The position numbers and the translations under genes are program-made. DNA of 64,000 bases, from contig NZ_CP103289.1 of NCBI RefSeq assembly GCF_024757985.1, positions 992,001-1,056,000 of the forward strand. The letters run 5' to 3'. The DNA is from Cellulomonas sp. NS3. Lineage in GTDB: Bacteria > Actinomycetota > Actinomycetes > Actinomycetales > Cellulomonadaceae. The notes below the pieces were generated by a model that ran no database searches, was not told where the DNA came from, and saw only the letters and a list, made by a program, of their open reading frames with translations. Below, one piece after another: positions 6,470-14,816 of this stretch; the stretch's first letter is position 1, and each line of letters opens with the position of its first letter.

Positions 6470-8611
6470 ATGACAGCGACGCAGCCGTCCGCCCCGGGCC
6501 ACGCGAAGCCCGGCGCGCCCCTGGCCGAGCCGGGCCCGGGCACCGGGCCCACCGCGACCGGCGCGTCACCCCACGTCCGGCTCCAGCCTCTGCCGTTCGC
6601 CGCGACCCGGCTGTCCGAGGACGGCGAGCTGGGCCGGTGGCAGGCGCTCAACCGCACCGCGACGCTCCCGCACCTCGTGGAGAACCTCGAGTCGTCCGGT
6701 GCGCTCGACAACCTGCGGCGCGTCGCGGGGCACCACGACGGCCTGTTCCGGGGCTTCAACTTCGCCGACTCCGACGTGCACAAGTCGCTCGAGGCGATCG
6801 CGTGGGAGGCCGGGCGCCGCCCGGAGGCGCAGGACTGGGAGGGGTTCACGCGCGACGTCGTCGAGCTGCTCGCCGCCGCGCAGGACGACGACGGCTACCT
6901 CGACTCGCACTACCAGGAGCTCCCGCAAGACGGCGGGGACCCGGCGGCCCCCGCGGGCGTCGACCGCCGCTGGACCGACCTGCGCTGGGGCCACGAGCTC
7001 TACGTCCTCGGGCACCTCGTCCAGGCGGCCGTCGCGCGCACGCGCACGACCGGGCGCACCGACCTGCTCGACGTCGCCCGCCGCTTCGCCGACCACGCCG
7101 TGCGCCGGTTCGGGGCCGGGGGCGTCGAGGCGTACTGCGGGCACCCGGAGGTCGAGACCGCGCTCGTCGAGCTGTACCGGCTGACCGGCGAGCGCGCGTA
7201 CCTCGACCTGGCGCAGCGCATGGTGGACCTCCGGGGGAGCGGGCTGCTCGGCTCCGGGCCGTTCGAGCCCGCGTACCACCAGGACCACGCGCCGGTGCGC
7301 GGCGTCACGGAGGCCACCGGGCACGCCGTCCGCCAGCTGTACCTCGCGGCGGGGGTCGCGGACCTCGTCGCGGAGACCGGCGACCGGGAGCTGCTCGACG
7401 CGCTCGTGCGGCTCTGGGACAGCGCGCAGGGCACCAAGGCGTACGTCACCGGCGGGCTCGGTGCCCGGCACAAGGACGAGTCGTTCGGTGACGCGTACGA
7501 GCTGCCGCCCGACCGCGCCTACGCCGAGACGTGCGCGGCGATCGCGAGCCTCCAGTGGGCGTGGCGCATGCTGCTGCTCACCGGCGAGGGCCGGTACGCC
7601 GACGAGATGGAGCGCACGCTCCACAACGCGGTCGCGGCGTCGACGTCGCTCGACGGCACGCACTTCTTCTACTCCAACCCGCTGCAGGTCCGCACGGGCC
7701 ACGACGGGTCGAGCGAGTACTCGGCGTCGACGCGGCTGCCGTGGTTCGCGTGCGCGTGCTGCCCGCCGAACCTCGCGCGCCTCGTCGCGTCGCTGCACGC
7801 CTACGTCGCGACGCGCGACGAGCGGGGCGTCCAGCTGCACCTCTACGCCGACGGCACGATCACGCCGGCCGGCGACGGCGACGGGGACGTCCGGCTGCGG
7901 GTCTCGACCGCGTACCCGTGGGACGGCCGGGTGACGGTCGACGTGCTCGACGGCGGCGACCCGGGCGCCGGGGCCGGCGAGACCCGCGCGGGGGCGGCGG
8001 CGGAGGGCGACCCGCGCGGCGGGTTCGTCGGGGAGCTCGCGCTGCGCGTCCCGGGGTGGGTGCTGCCGGGGGGTGCGGTGCTCCGGGTCGACGGCGTCGA
8101 GCTCACGGTCGACGTCGCCGCGGTGCACGCGTCCGGGGGCTACGTGCGCGTCGCCCCCGGGGCCCGCCGCATCGAGCTCGACCTCGCGATGCCGCCCGTC
8201 GCGGTCCGGGCGCACCCGCGCGTCGACGCCGTGCGCGGCTGCGTGGCCCTGCGCCGTGGCCCCGTCGTCTTCTGCCTCGAGCAGGCCGACCTGCCCGCGG
8301 GCGTCGCGCTCGAGGACGTGCGGCTCGCGGCCGGCACACGGCTCGACGTCGGCCCGCCGGACCCGGCGATCGGGGCGCCGGTCACGATCGAGGCCGACGG
8401 CGTGCACGTGCCGGCGGCCGCGGGGATGCTCGCCGTGGTGGGCGCGGGGGAGGTCCCGGTGGGCGCCGGCGGCCCGGTCGGGCCCGACCTGCGGGACCCC
8501 GACGCGCCGCTCGCGCCCCTGCGGCTGCGGGCGGTCCCGTACCAGCGCTGGGCCAACCGGGACGAGGGCGCCATGCGGGTGTGGGTACCGGTGCAAGGAT
8601 GGGCGCCGTGA
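6470..8611 (+). CDS. GH127 beta-L-arabinofuranosidase
   Basis: A 713-residue enzyme of glycoside hydrolase family 127 (formerly DUF1680). The active-site pattern of Bifidobacterium HypBA1 is intact: acid/base Glu in HKDESFG (E337), zinc ligands E353 and C355 in YAETCA, and the Cys pair C430-C431 in CACCPPN, one of which is the nucleophile. The family removes beta-linked L-arabinofuranose from arabino-oligosaccharides or hydroxyproline-linked glycans. There is no signal peptide, so it acts in the cytoplasm on imported fragments. The ATG at 6470 fits a leaderless start behind TAGCAT; the in-frame ATG at 6461 would lie inside that -10. A Gly/Ala/Glu-rich insertion occurs around residues 500-520. 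The stop overlaps the lacI GTG. Confidence 0.88.
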   Translation: MTATQPSAPGHAKPGAPLAEPGPGTGPTATGASPHVRLQPLPFAATRLSEDGELGRWQALNRTATLPHLVENLESSGALDNLRRVAGHHDGLFRGFNFADSDVHKSLEAIAWEAGRRPEAQDWEGFTRDVVELLAAAQDDDGYLDSHYQELPQDGGDPAAPAGVDRRWTDLRWGHELYVLGHLVQAAVARTRTTGRTDLLDVARRFADHAVRRFGAGGVEAYCGHPEVETALVELYRLTGERAYLDLAQRMVDLRGSGLLGSGPFEPAYHQDHAPVRGVTEATGHAVRQLYLAAGVADLVAETGDRELLDALVRLWDSAQGTKAYVTGGLGARHKDESFGDAYELPPDRAYAETCAAIASLQWAWRMLLLTGEGRYADEMERTLHNAVAASTSLDGTHFFYSNPLQVRTGHDGSSEYSASTRLPWFACACCPPNLARLVASLHAYVATRDERGVQLHLYADGTITPAGDGDGDVRLRVSTAYPWDGRVTVDVLDGGDPGAGAGETRAGAAAEGDPRGGFVGELALRVPGWVLPGGAVLRVDGVELTVDVAAVHASGGYVRVAPGARRIELDLAMPPVAVRAHPRVDAVRGCVALRRGPVVFCLEQADLPAGVALEDVRLAAGTRLDVGPPDPAIGAPVTIEADGVHVPAAAGMLAVVGAGEVPVGAGGPVGPDLRDPDAPLAPLRLRAVPYQRWANRDEGAMRVWVPVQGWAP

Positions 8612-9702
8612 ACGGGTCGAAGCGAGGTGGCGCGCGGAACGGTACCGCGACGATGCACGATGTCGCCGAACGGGCGGGCGTCTCCATCAAGACGGTGTCG
8701 AACGTCGTCAACGGGTACCAGTACATCCGCCCGGCGACGCGTGCGCGCGTCGAGCAGGCGATCGAGGAGCTCGGGTACCAGGTCAACATCTCGGCCCGGA
8801 ACCTGCGCCAGGGCCGCACCGGGATGATCGGCCTCGCGGTCCCCGAGCTGAGCCTGCCGTACTTCGCGGAGCTCGCCGACTCCGTGATCCAGGCGGCCGA
8901 CGCGCGCGGGCTCACCGTGCTCATCGAGCAGACCAACTCGGTGCGCGAGCGCGAGCTCGAGGTGCTCTCGGGTCAGCGCCGCCACCTGACCGACGGCCTG
9001 ATCTTCTCGCCGCTGAGCCTGGGCCCGGAGGACCGCGCGTCCTTCGAGGTCGACTTCCCGATGGTGCTGCTGGGCGAGCGCATCTTCGGGGGGCCCGCGG
9101 ACCACGTGACGATGAACAACGTCGAGGCTGCCCGCGCCGCGACGCGCCACCTCCTGGACCTCGGTCGGCGCCGCGTCGCCGTGATCGGCGCGCACGAGGG
9201 CGAGTCGGTCGGCTCGGCGGCGCTGCGCGTCCAGGGGTACGAGCAGGCGCTGACGGAGGCGGGGGTCCCCCTCGACCCGGCACTCGTGGGCGAGGCGGGC
9301 CTGTGGCACCGCGCGACGGGCGCCGAGGCCATGCACCGGCTGCTCGACTCCGGGACCGAGATCGACGCGGTCTTCGCGCTCAACGACGCGCTCGCGCTCG
9401 GCGCGCTCCACGCGCTGCACGCCCGGCGCGTCGCGGTGCCGGAGCAGATCGCGGTGATCGGTTTCGACGACATCGACGACGCGGCGTACTCGTCGCCGAC
9501 CCTCTCGACGGTCGCGCCGGGACGCGAGCAGATTGCCCGCACGTCGGTCGACCTGCTCATCGCGCGCATCGCGGACACCTCGCGCTCGCGCCCGTTCGAG
9601 CAGGTCGTCGCCGACTACGAGATCGTCGCGCGCGAGTCGACGCTCGGGGTCGCGGGCTCGACGCCGGTGGCGCCGGTGCTCGGGCGGTCGGTCGTCGCCT
9701 GA
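8608..9702 (+). CDS. LacI-family repressor of the arabinan locus
   Basis: A 364-residue regulator. HDVAERAGVSIKTVSNVVNG (residues 17-36) is the LacI helix-turn-helix plus the start of the hinge helix; the rest is a periplasmic-binding-protein-like effector domain with VAVIGAHEG and IAVIGFDDIDDAAYSSPTLSTV motifs. The GTG at 8608 overlaps the GH127 stop (GTGA) and has AAGGA eight bases upstream; ATG 8599 is an alternative. Translation is thus coupled to GH127. The protein likely binds the CTACA-NCG-NTGTAG-like sites before GH127, before GH27 and in front of the ABC operon, releasing them on binding an arabinose-derived sugar. The targets are inferred from shared sites and neighbourhood. Confidence 0.85.
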   Translation: MNGSKRGGARNGTATMHDVAERAGVSIKTVSNVVNGYQYIRPATRARVEQAIEELGYQVNISARNLRQGRTGMIGLAVPELSLPYFAELADSVIQAADARGLTVLIEQTNSVRERELEVLSGQRRHLTDGLIFSPLSLGPEDRASFEVDFPMVLLGERIFGGPADHVTMNNVEAARAATRHLLDLGRRRVAVIGAHEGESVGSAALRVQGYEQALTEAGVPLDPALVGEAGLWHRATGAEAMHRLLDSGTEIDAVFALNDALALGALHALHARRVAVPEQIAVIGFDDIDDAAYSSPTLSTVAPGREQIARTSVDLLIARIADTSRSRPFEQVVADYEIVARESTLGVAGSTPVAPVLGRSVVA

Positions 9703-9796
9703 CGGGCGGCACGCTCCCGCACGTGCGTGCGCGGCGCGAGCCGTGCCGGCGGACGCACACGCGGACGCGGACGCCCCCCGGCGGCAGGCCGTCCCG

Positions 9797-10810
9797 TCAG
9801 CGGGCCTCGTCCGCCCGGGTCGGCGCGTCGCCGGTCCGCACCGCCGCGTCCTCGGCACCGGCGCGCGCGTCGTCGGCAGGGCCGTGCGACCCGTCCGTCG
9901 ACTGCCGGGTGTGCGGCGCGTCGTCGGCCGCCACCTGCGCGTCGTCGGCCTCCTGCGGGGCGGCGGGCTCGCGGCCCGGGACGTGCACGGACGTCTCGGG
10001 CTCGGGGTGGCGACGGCCCTGCACGACGATGATCGCCACGCCGAGCGCGACGGCGACGAGCGCGCCCCAGACGTTGGCGGGCAGGCCGAGCGGCGTGACG
10101 CTGGTGGGGTCGATCCGCAGCATCTCGAGCCACACGCGTGCGGCCCCGTACCAGACGAGGTACAGGCCGAACGCCCGGCCCCAGCGCAGCCGGAAGCGCT
10201 TCTCGAGCACGAGCACGACCACGACGCCGAGCAGGTTCCAGAGGAGCTCGTAGAGGAACAGCGGGTGGAACAGCGTGCCGTCCGGCAGGCCGTCGGGGTA
10301 CGCGCCGTTGGTCGCGGGGATCTGCAGGCCCCACGGCAGCGTCGTCGGGCGCCCGAAGAGCTCGTGGTTGAACCAGTTGCCGAGGCGCCCGATCGCCTGC
10401 GCGAGCAGCATCGCCGGTGCCAGCGCGTCGGCGAACGACCAGAACCGGATCCCGGCGCGGCGGCAGCCGATCCACGCGCCGACGGCCCCGCCGAGGAGCG
10501 ACCCGAGGATCGCGATGCCGCCCTCCCACACGAAGAGCACGCGCACGGGGTCCTGACCGGCGCCGAAGTAGTCGCCCCAGTGCGTGAGCACGTGGTAGAC
10601 CCGGGCCCCGAGGATGCCGAAGGGGACCGCCCAGATGACGATGTCGAGCACCGCGTCGGGGTGGCCGCCGCGCGCCGTGAGCCGGCGCGAGGTGAGCCAC
10701 GCGGCGGCGGCGATGCCGGCGAGCAGGCACAGCGCGTAGGTGTGGAGCGTGAGGGGTCCGACCGAGAACGACGACCAGGTCAGATCGGGGCTGGGGATGC
10801 CGGCGCGCAT
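9797..10810 (-). CDS. lgt: Prolipoprotein diacylglyceryl transferase
   Basis: A 337-residue membrane enzyme that transfers diacylglycerol from phosphatidylglycerol to the lipobox cysteine of prolipoproteins, the first step of lipoprotein maturation. The family signature GRLGNWFNHELFGRPT is present, with the conserved HTYALCLLAGI region in the first helix and about seven hydrophobic segments. An acidic, Ala-rich tail of ~65 residues follows the last helix, common in actinobacteria. AGGAGG lies before the ATG, and a minus-strand TAGGGT (10842-10837) is a candidate -10. The gene splits the arabinan locus and is unrelated to it in function. However, this window encodes at least five lipoproteins that would be its substrates. 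Confidence 0.95.
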   Translation of the reverse strand: MRAGIPSPDLTWSSFSVGPLTLHTYALCLLAGIAAAAWLTSRRLTARGGHPDAVLDIVIWAVPFGILGARVYHVLTHWGDYFGAGQDPVRVLFVWEGGIAILGSLLGGAVGAWIGCRRAGIRFWSFADALAPAMLLAQAIGRLGNWFNHELFGRPTTLPWGLQIPATNGAYPDGLPDGTLFHPLFLYELLWNLLGVVVVLVLEKRFRLRWGRAFGLYLVWYGAARVWLEMLRIDPTSVTPLGLPANVWGALVAVALGVAIIVVQGRRHPEPETSVHVPGREPAAPQEADDAQVAADDAPHTRQSTDGSHGPADDARAGAEDAAVRTGDAPTRADEAR

Positions 10811-10882
10811 GGGGGTCCTCCTGTCGACCGACCGTGACCCTACCGCCCGCCTGAGCCCCGTGGGGCGCCGCGGAGGACGGGC

Positions 10883-11539
10883 TCAGCCGAGCGTGCGGGT
10901 CCGCGGCGCGGCCGGGTCGGCGTCCGCGGCGTCGAGGGCTTCGAGCCGGTGGTCGACGAGCCAGCCGGAGAGCAGCAGCGGCAGGCTGAGCCCGGCGAGC
11001 GGGACGAGCACGGTGAGCTGGGTGGCGACGACCGCGAGCGCCGCGAGCGTGACGAGGACCGCGAGCCCGGTCAGCGGGGACAGCAGGGGAGAGAGGGCGA
11101 CGTAGCGCCAGGTCGCGAGCAGCCCGTCGTCGGACCGGCGGGTGACCGGGAACAGGTGGGCGAGCGCCACTGCCGACCACGCGCCGACGAGCGTGAGGCC
11201 GGCGAGCATCGCGCCCGCGACCGGGCCGTCGGCCACCTGGACCACGGCGAGGTCGACGGCGAGCAGCGCACCGACGACCCAGAACGGGACGCCGAGCAGC
11301 GCGTGGCGGCGGAAGCCCGAGCGGTAGGCCGACCAGAAGTCGCGCCAGAGGCGCTCGGAAGGGTCGCCCGCGACGGCCCGGGCCAGCAGCCGGCCGCCCG
11401 ACGCCAGCGCGGGGAAGAGCCCGGCGAGGACGATCCCGGCCAGCGCGCCCGCCACGACCAGCAGGTTCACGGCCACGACGTGCGCGGCGACGCGCAGGAA
11501 CACCATGACGCGTCCGGCCCAGCCCGCCGCCTCGGTCAT
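10883..11539 (-). CDS. YesL-like DUF624 membrane protein
   Basis: A 218-residue protein with about five hydrophobic segments and the DUF624/YesL pattern: the motif LWRDFWSAYRSGFRRHALLG after TM1-2, and a short hydrophilic C-terminus. DUF624 proteins are habitually encoded with sugar ABC importers and glycosidases, but their biochemical role is not established. GGGGGAC precedes the ATG, 14 bases after the GH43 stop, so it is the last gene of the ABC operon. Confidence 0.75.
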   Translation of the reverse strand: MTEAAGWAGRVMVFLRVAAHVVAVNLLVVAGALAGIVLAGLFPALASGGRLLARAVAGDPSERLWRDFWSAYRSGFRRHALLGVPFWVVGALLAVDLAVVQVADGPVAGAMLAGLTLVGAWSAVALAHLFPVTRRSDDGLLATWRYVALSPLLSPLTGLAVLVTLAALAVVATQLTVLVPLAGLSLPLLLSGWLVDHRLEALDAADADPAAPRTRTLG

Positions 11540-11553
11540 CGTCCGTCCCCCCG

Positions 11554-12894
11554 TCAGTCCGGCAACCGGGTGCCGAAGCTCGCCGTGCCGCGGCCGTCGA
11601 GCCCCGTGACGGACCACGCGGTGCGCTCCCGCACAGCGTCCCACGACGCGAGCACGACGCCGTCGAACGACTCCGCGCCGCGCACCCACGTGATCCGGCC
11701 TCCGCCGTGGTCGCGCACGTGCGCGAGGTCGGCCGGGGTCACGGTGAGCTCGCGCGACGCGGTCACGCCGGTCGTCGCACCGTCGAAGGTGACGACGTCC
11801 CAGCGGCCGGCGAGCGCGTCGAGCCGGTCGGGGACGACCGGGCCGCCACCGGGTGCCCGCTCCTCGCGGACGCCGGCCCACGGCTGCGGCGAGACGACCG
11901 GCCAGCGCCCGTGCGTCCAGACGAGCCGGCGCACCTGCACCTCGTGCTGCGTCGGGTCGTCGCCGTCGCGGACGTGGTGCACGTAGAGCTGGTCGGGGCC
12001 GTCGGTGAGGACCGCGCCGTGCCCGGGGGCGAGCCACGTGCGCCCGCCGCGGAACCGGTGGCTCGCGAGGACCGTCGTCCCGACGAGCGCCGGGTCGGTG
12101 TCGGTGTCGGTCAGCTCGTGGCCGAGGACGTCGTGGAAGGGGCCCGTGACGTGCTCGCCGACCGCCGCGCGCACGTGGTACGTCGAGAACAGCGAGTCGT
12201 AGGAGACGAGCAGCGCGTACCCACCACCGGGCCGCGGGACCACGAACGCCCCCTCGACGGCTCCCTCGACGCTCGTCGGCCGGCGCGAGACGCACGTGCC
12301 CACGTCGCCGGGGCGGGCGGCCAGGCCCGTCCGGGCGTCCAGCGCGAGGACGTGGATGCCGCCGAAGAACGACCCGTAGACGAGCCAGTGGTCCCCGTCG
12401 GCGTCGACGACCGCGTTCGCGTCGATCGCGTTGGGTCCGGGCGTCTCGTGCCGGCTCGTCACGACGAGACCGCGGTCCTCCCACGGCCCGAGCGGGTGCG
12501 ACGCGACGGCGAGCCCGATCGCGGAGGTCCGCGAGCCGAACGTCGACGCCGACCAGTACATGCGCCACTCGGTCGTCGTCGTCGTCGTCGCCCGCTCGCC
12601 GCCGCCGCCGTCGGGCGCCGCGACCGGCACCCGCACCACGTCGGGCGCCCACAGCCCGCTCGCACCCGACCACGCCGCGCCGTCGGCCGGCACGCCCTCG
12701 AGCGCGTAGCCGGCGAACTCCCACGTCGCCAGGTCGGTCGAGCGGCGCACCTGCACGCCCGCACGGGGCGGGCCGCCGGAGAACGCGTCGGTCGAGAACA
12801 GGTAGTACACGCCGTCGTCGTCGCGCACCGCGGTCGGGTCGTGGGCGTGCCGGGGTCCCCAGCCGCTCGGGTCGGCCGGGTCGAGGGTCGTCAT
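11554..12894 (-). CDS. Intracellular GH43 arabinanase/arabinofuranosidase
   Basis: A 446-residue five-bladed beta-propeller glycosidase of family 43. The three catalytic acids fit the family: D19 in HAHDPTAV (base), D158 in NAIDAN (pKa modulator) and E214 in VEGAFVV (acid). LWAPDVV and YWSASTFG are typical of arabinan-active members. A C-terminal ~100-residue region may form an accessory beta-sandwich. With no signal peptide, it should act in the cytoplasm on imported alpha-L-arabino-oligosaccharides. Its ATG lies two bases after the upstream permease stop. A (GTC)6 trinucleotide run at 12572-12589 encodes a run of Thr residues in a loop. Exact specificity (arabinofuranosidase or exo-arabinanase) is not predictable. 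Confidence 0.85.
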   Translation of the reverse strand: MTTLDPADPSGWGPRHAHDPTAVRDDDGVYYLFSTDAFSGGPPRAGVQVRRSTDLATWEFAGYALEGVPADGAAWSGASGLWAPDVVRVPVAAPDGGGGERATTTTTTEWRMYWSASTFGSRTSAIGLAVASHPLGPWEDRGLVVTSRHETPGPNAIDANAVVDADGDHWLVYGSFFGGIHVLALDARTGLAARPGDVGTCVSRRPTSVEGAVEGAFVVPRPGGGYALLVSYDSLFSTYHVRAAVGEHVTGPFHDVLGHELTDTDTDPALVGTTVLASHRFRGGRTWLAPGHGAVLTDGPDQLYVHHVRDGDDPTQHEVQVRRLVWTHGRWPVVSPQPWAGVREERAPGGGPVVPDRLDALAGRWDVVTFDGATTGVTASRELTVTPADLAHVRDHGGGRITWVRGAESFDGVVLASWDAVRERTAWSVTGLDGRGTASFGTRLPD

Positions 12895-12896
12895 GC

Positions 12897-13757
12897 TCAG
12901 CCCTTCGTGCCGGTGAGCGCGACGGACTCGATGATCTGCCGCTGGAAGATCAGGAACACGATCAGGATCGGCAGCAGGGCCACGAACGACGCGCCCATGA
13001 TGAGCGGGTAGTCGCGCTGCGTCGCGAACTCGACGTTGAGGTTGGCGATGACGACCTGCAGGGTCTGCCGCGACTCGGTGTTCAGGTACAGGATCGGCGC
13101 GAGGTAGTCGTTCCAGATCGCCATGAACCAGAGGATGAACTGCGCCGCGATCGCGGGCCGGATCATCGGCAGGATCATCACGCGGAAGATCTGCAGGTAG
13201 CTCGCGCCGTCGATCTTCGCGGCCTCGACGATGGAGTCCGGGACGGACTCCAGGTACTGCCGCAGGAAGAAGATCATGATGATGTTCCCGAACAGCAGCG
13301 GGACGATCAGCGGCAGGAGGGTGTCCACCCAGCCGATCTTCGCGAACATCACGAACTGCGGGATCATGATCGTCGGGAACGGGATCATCAGACCGGACAG
13401 CAGCCCGAGGAAGATCGCGTTCTTGAACGGCAGCCGGAGCTTCGCGAGCGCGAACGCCGCGAGCGAGGACGTGATCGACCCGACGACCGTGACGGTGCCG
13501 GCCACGATGATGCTGTTCCGGAAGCCCGAGAGGATCGGGGCCTCGGACCACATGCGCGTGAACGTGTCCCACTGCGGCACGTCCGGCCACAGCACGGGCG
13601 GCAGCGCGAAGACCTCGACCTTGCTCTTGATCGCGGTCGTGAACATCCACAGCAGCGGCGCGATCATCACGACGGCGCCGAGGACCAGCACCGCGAGGAC
13701 GAGCCCGTTGACGAGGCGGTTCTGGGCGGCGACGCCCATGGAGTTTCTGCGGCTCAT
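12897..13757 (-). CDS. Sugar ABC transporter permease, MalG/AraQ type
   Basis: A 286-residue inner-membrane permease with six hydrophobic segments. The EAA loop that docks the ATPase reads EAAKIDGASYLQIFRVMILP (about residues 182-201). It pairs with the permease encoded just upstream to form the translocation pore of a CUT1-class carbohydrate importer. The start is an ATG with the usual short basic N-terminus; nine bases separate it from the upstream stop. No ATPase gene is found in the window, so a shared MsiK-like ATPase from elsewhere is expected, as in many actinobacteria. Confidence 0.92.
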   Translation of the reverse strand: MSRRNSMGVAAQNRLVNGLVLAVLVLGAVVMIAPLLWMFTTAIKSKVEVFALPPVLWPDVPQWDTFTRMWSEAPILSGFRNSIIVAGTVTVVGSITSSLAAFALAKLRLPFKNAIFLGLLSGLMIPFPTIMIPQFVMFAKIGWVDTLLPLIVPLLFGNIIMIFFLRQYLESVPDSIVEAAKIDGASYLQIFRVMILPMIRPAIAAQFILWFMAIWNDYLAPILYLNTESRQTLQVVIANLNVEFATQRDYPLIMGASFVALLPILIVFLIFQRQIIESVALTGTKG

Positions 13758-13766
13758 GTCAGGCCC

Positions 13767-14744
13767 TCACTCGATGCTGAAGCTGTTGCGCCGGTTCAGG
13801 CGGAACTGGACGACGGTGATGACGAAGACGAGGATCCCGAGCACGATCGACATCGCCGTGGCGTAGCCCATCTGCTGGTACCGGAACGCCTGCCGGACGA
13901 TGTAGTAGACGATCGACGCCGAGCTGAACTCGGGCCCGCCGGTCGGCGTCATGATGTTGATCTCGGTGAAGATCTGCGACCCGGCGATGATGTTCGTGAC
14001 GATGAGGAAGAACGTCACGGGCCGCACCATCGGGAGCGTGATCGAGCGGAACCGCTGGAACGCGTTCGCGCCGTCGAGCGCCGCCGCCTCGAGCAGCGAC
14101 GCGGGGACCGACTGGATGGCCGCCAGGTAGAGCAGCATCGAGTACCCGAGGCCCTTCCAGATGGCCATGATGATCAGCGCGGGCTTGACGGTCGCGGTGT
14201 TCGCGAGCCAGTCGGGACCCTGCACGCCGAACCACGAGAGCACCTGGTTCACGAGGCCGAAGTCGCCGTTGTAGGCGAACTGCCACACGATCGCGATCGC
14301 GGCGAGCGAGGAGATCACGGGGACGTAGTAGATGGTGCGCAGCGCGGTGCGCCCGGGGATCTTCCGGTTGAGGGCCAGCGCGAGCAGCATCGCGAGCACG
14401 AGCCCGATCGGGATCCCGATCATGTAGAAGAACGTGTTCCACAACGACGTGCGGAAGTACTCGTCGCCGATCAGCCGCGTGTAGTTGTCGAGGCCGACGA
14501 AGGTCATCGGCCCGAGGCCGTTCCAGCTCGTGAGCGACGCGTAGGCGGCGAACACGACCGGGTACACGGTGAAGAGCAGGAACCCGAGGACGGGTGCGGC
14601 GACGAACGCCAGCGCCCAGCGGTGCTCGCTCTTGTGCAGGCGCCGGTTGGCCTGCTTGGCCCGCTGTTCGGGCGTCAGCTCCCGGCCGGGTCCCGCGGTG
14701 CGGGGCTCGTCGGGCGGTGCGGAGATGCTCGTGGTCTGGGTCAT
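13767..14744 (-). CDS. Sugar ABC transporter permease, MalF/AraP type
   Basis: A 325-residue permease with a ~45-residue polar N-terminus and six hydrophobic segments. The EAA loop is EAAALDGANAFQRFRSITLP. This is the MalF/AraP-like partner of the neighbouring permease. GAAAGGACCTCC upstream of the ATG gives a good ribosome binding site. It lies 72 bases after the substrate-binding lipoprotein gene in the same operon. Substrate is inferred from the surrounding arabinan enzymes: probably arabino-oligosaccharides. Confidence 0.92.
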   Translation of the reverse strand: MTQTTSISAPPDEPRTAGPGRELTPEQRAKQANRRLHKSEHRWALAFVAAPVLGFLLFTVYPVVFAAYASLTSWNGLGPMTFVGLDNYTRLIGDEYFRTSLWNTFFYMIGIPIGLVLAMLLALALNRKIPGRTALRTIYYVPVISSLAAIAIVWQFAYNGDFGLVNQVLSWFGVQGPDWLANTATVKPALIIMAIWKGLGYSMLLYLAAIQSVPASLLEAAALDGANAFQRFRSITLPMVRPVTFFLIVTNIIAGSQIFTEINIMTPTGGPEFSSASIVYYIVRQAFRYQQMGYATAMSIVLGILVFVITVVQFRLNRRNSFSIE

Positions 14745-14816
14745 CCGAGGAGGTCCTTTCCTCCGGTCCCCGCCGCCCGTGGTCGGCGGGCGGCGGGGAC
14801 GTGGGGTGCTGGGACG

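Noticed and set aside
9703-9796. Terminator between lacI and lgt
   Set aside because: CTGACGGG and CCCGTCAG face each other but about 85 bases apart. No compact hairpin is seen.
12572-12589. (GTC)6 run as a phase-variable tract
   Set aside because: Trinucleotide repeat in frame within a surface loop of the intracellular GH43. Length change would not shift the frame and GC-rich codon bias explains it.
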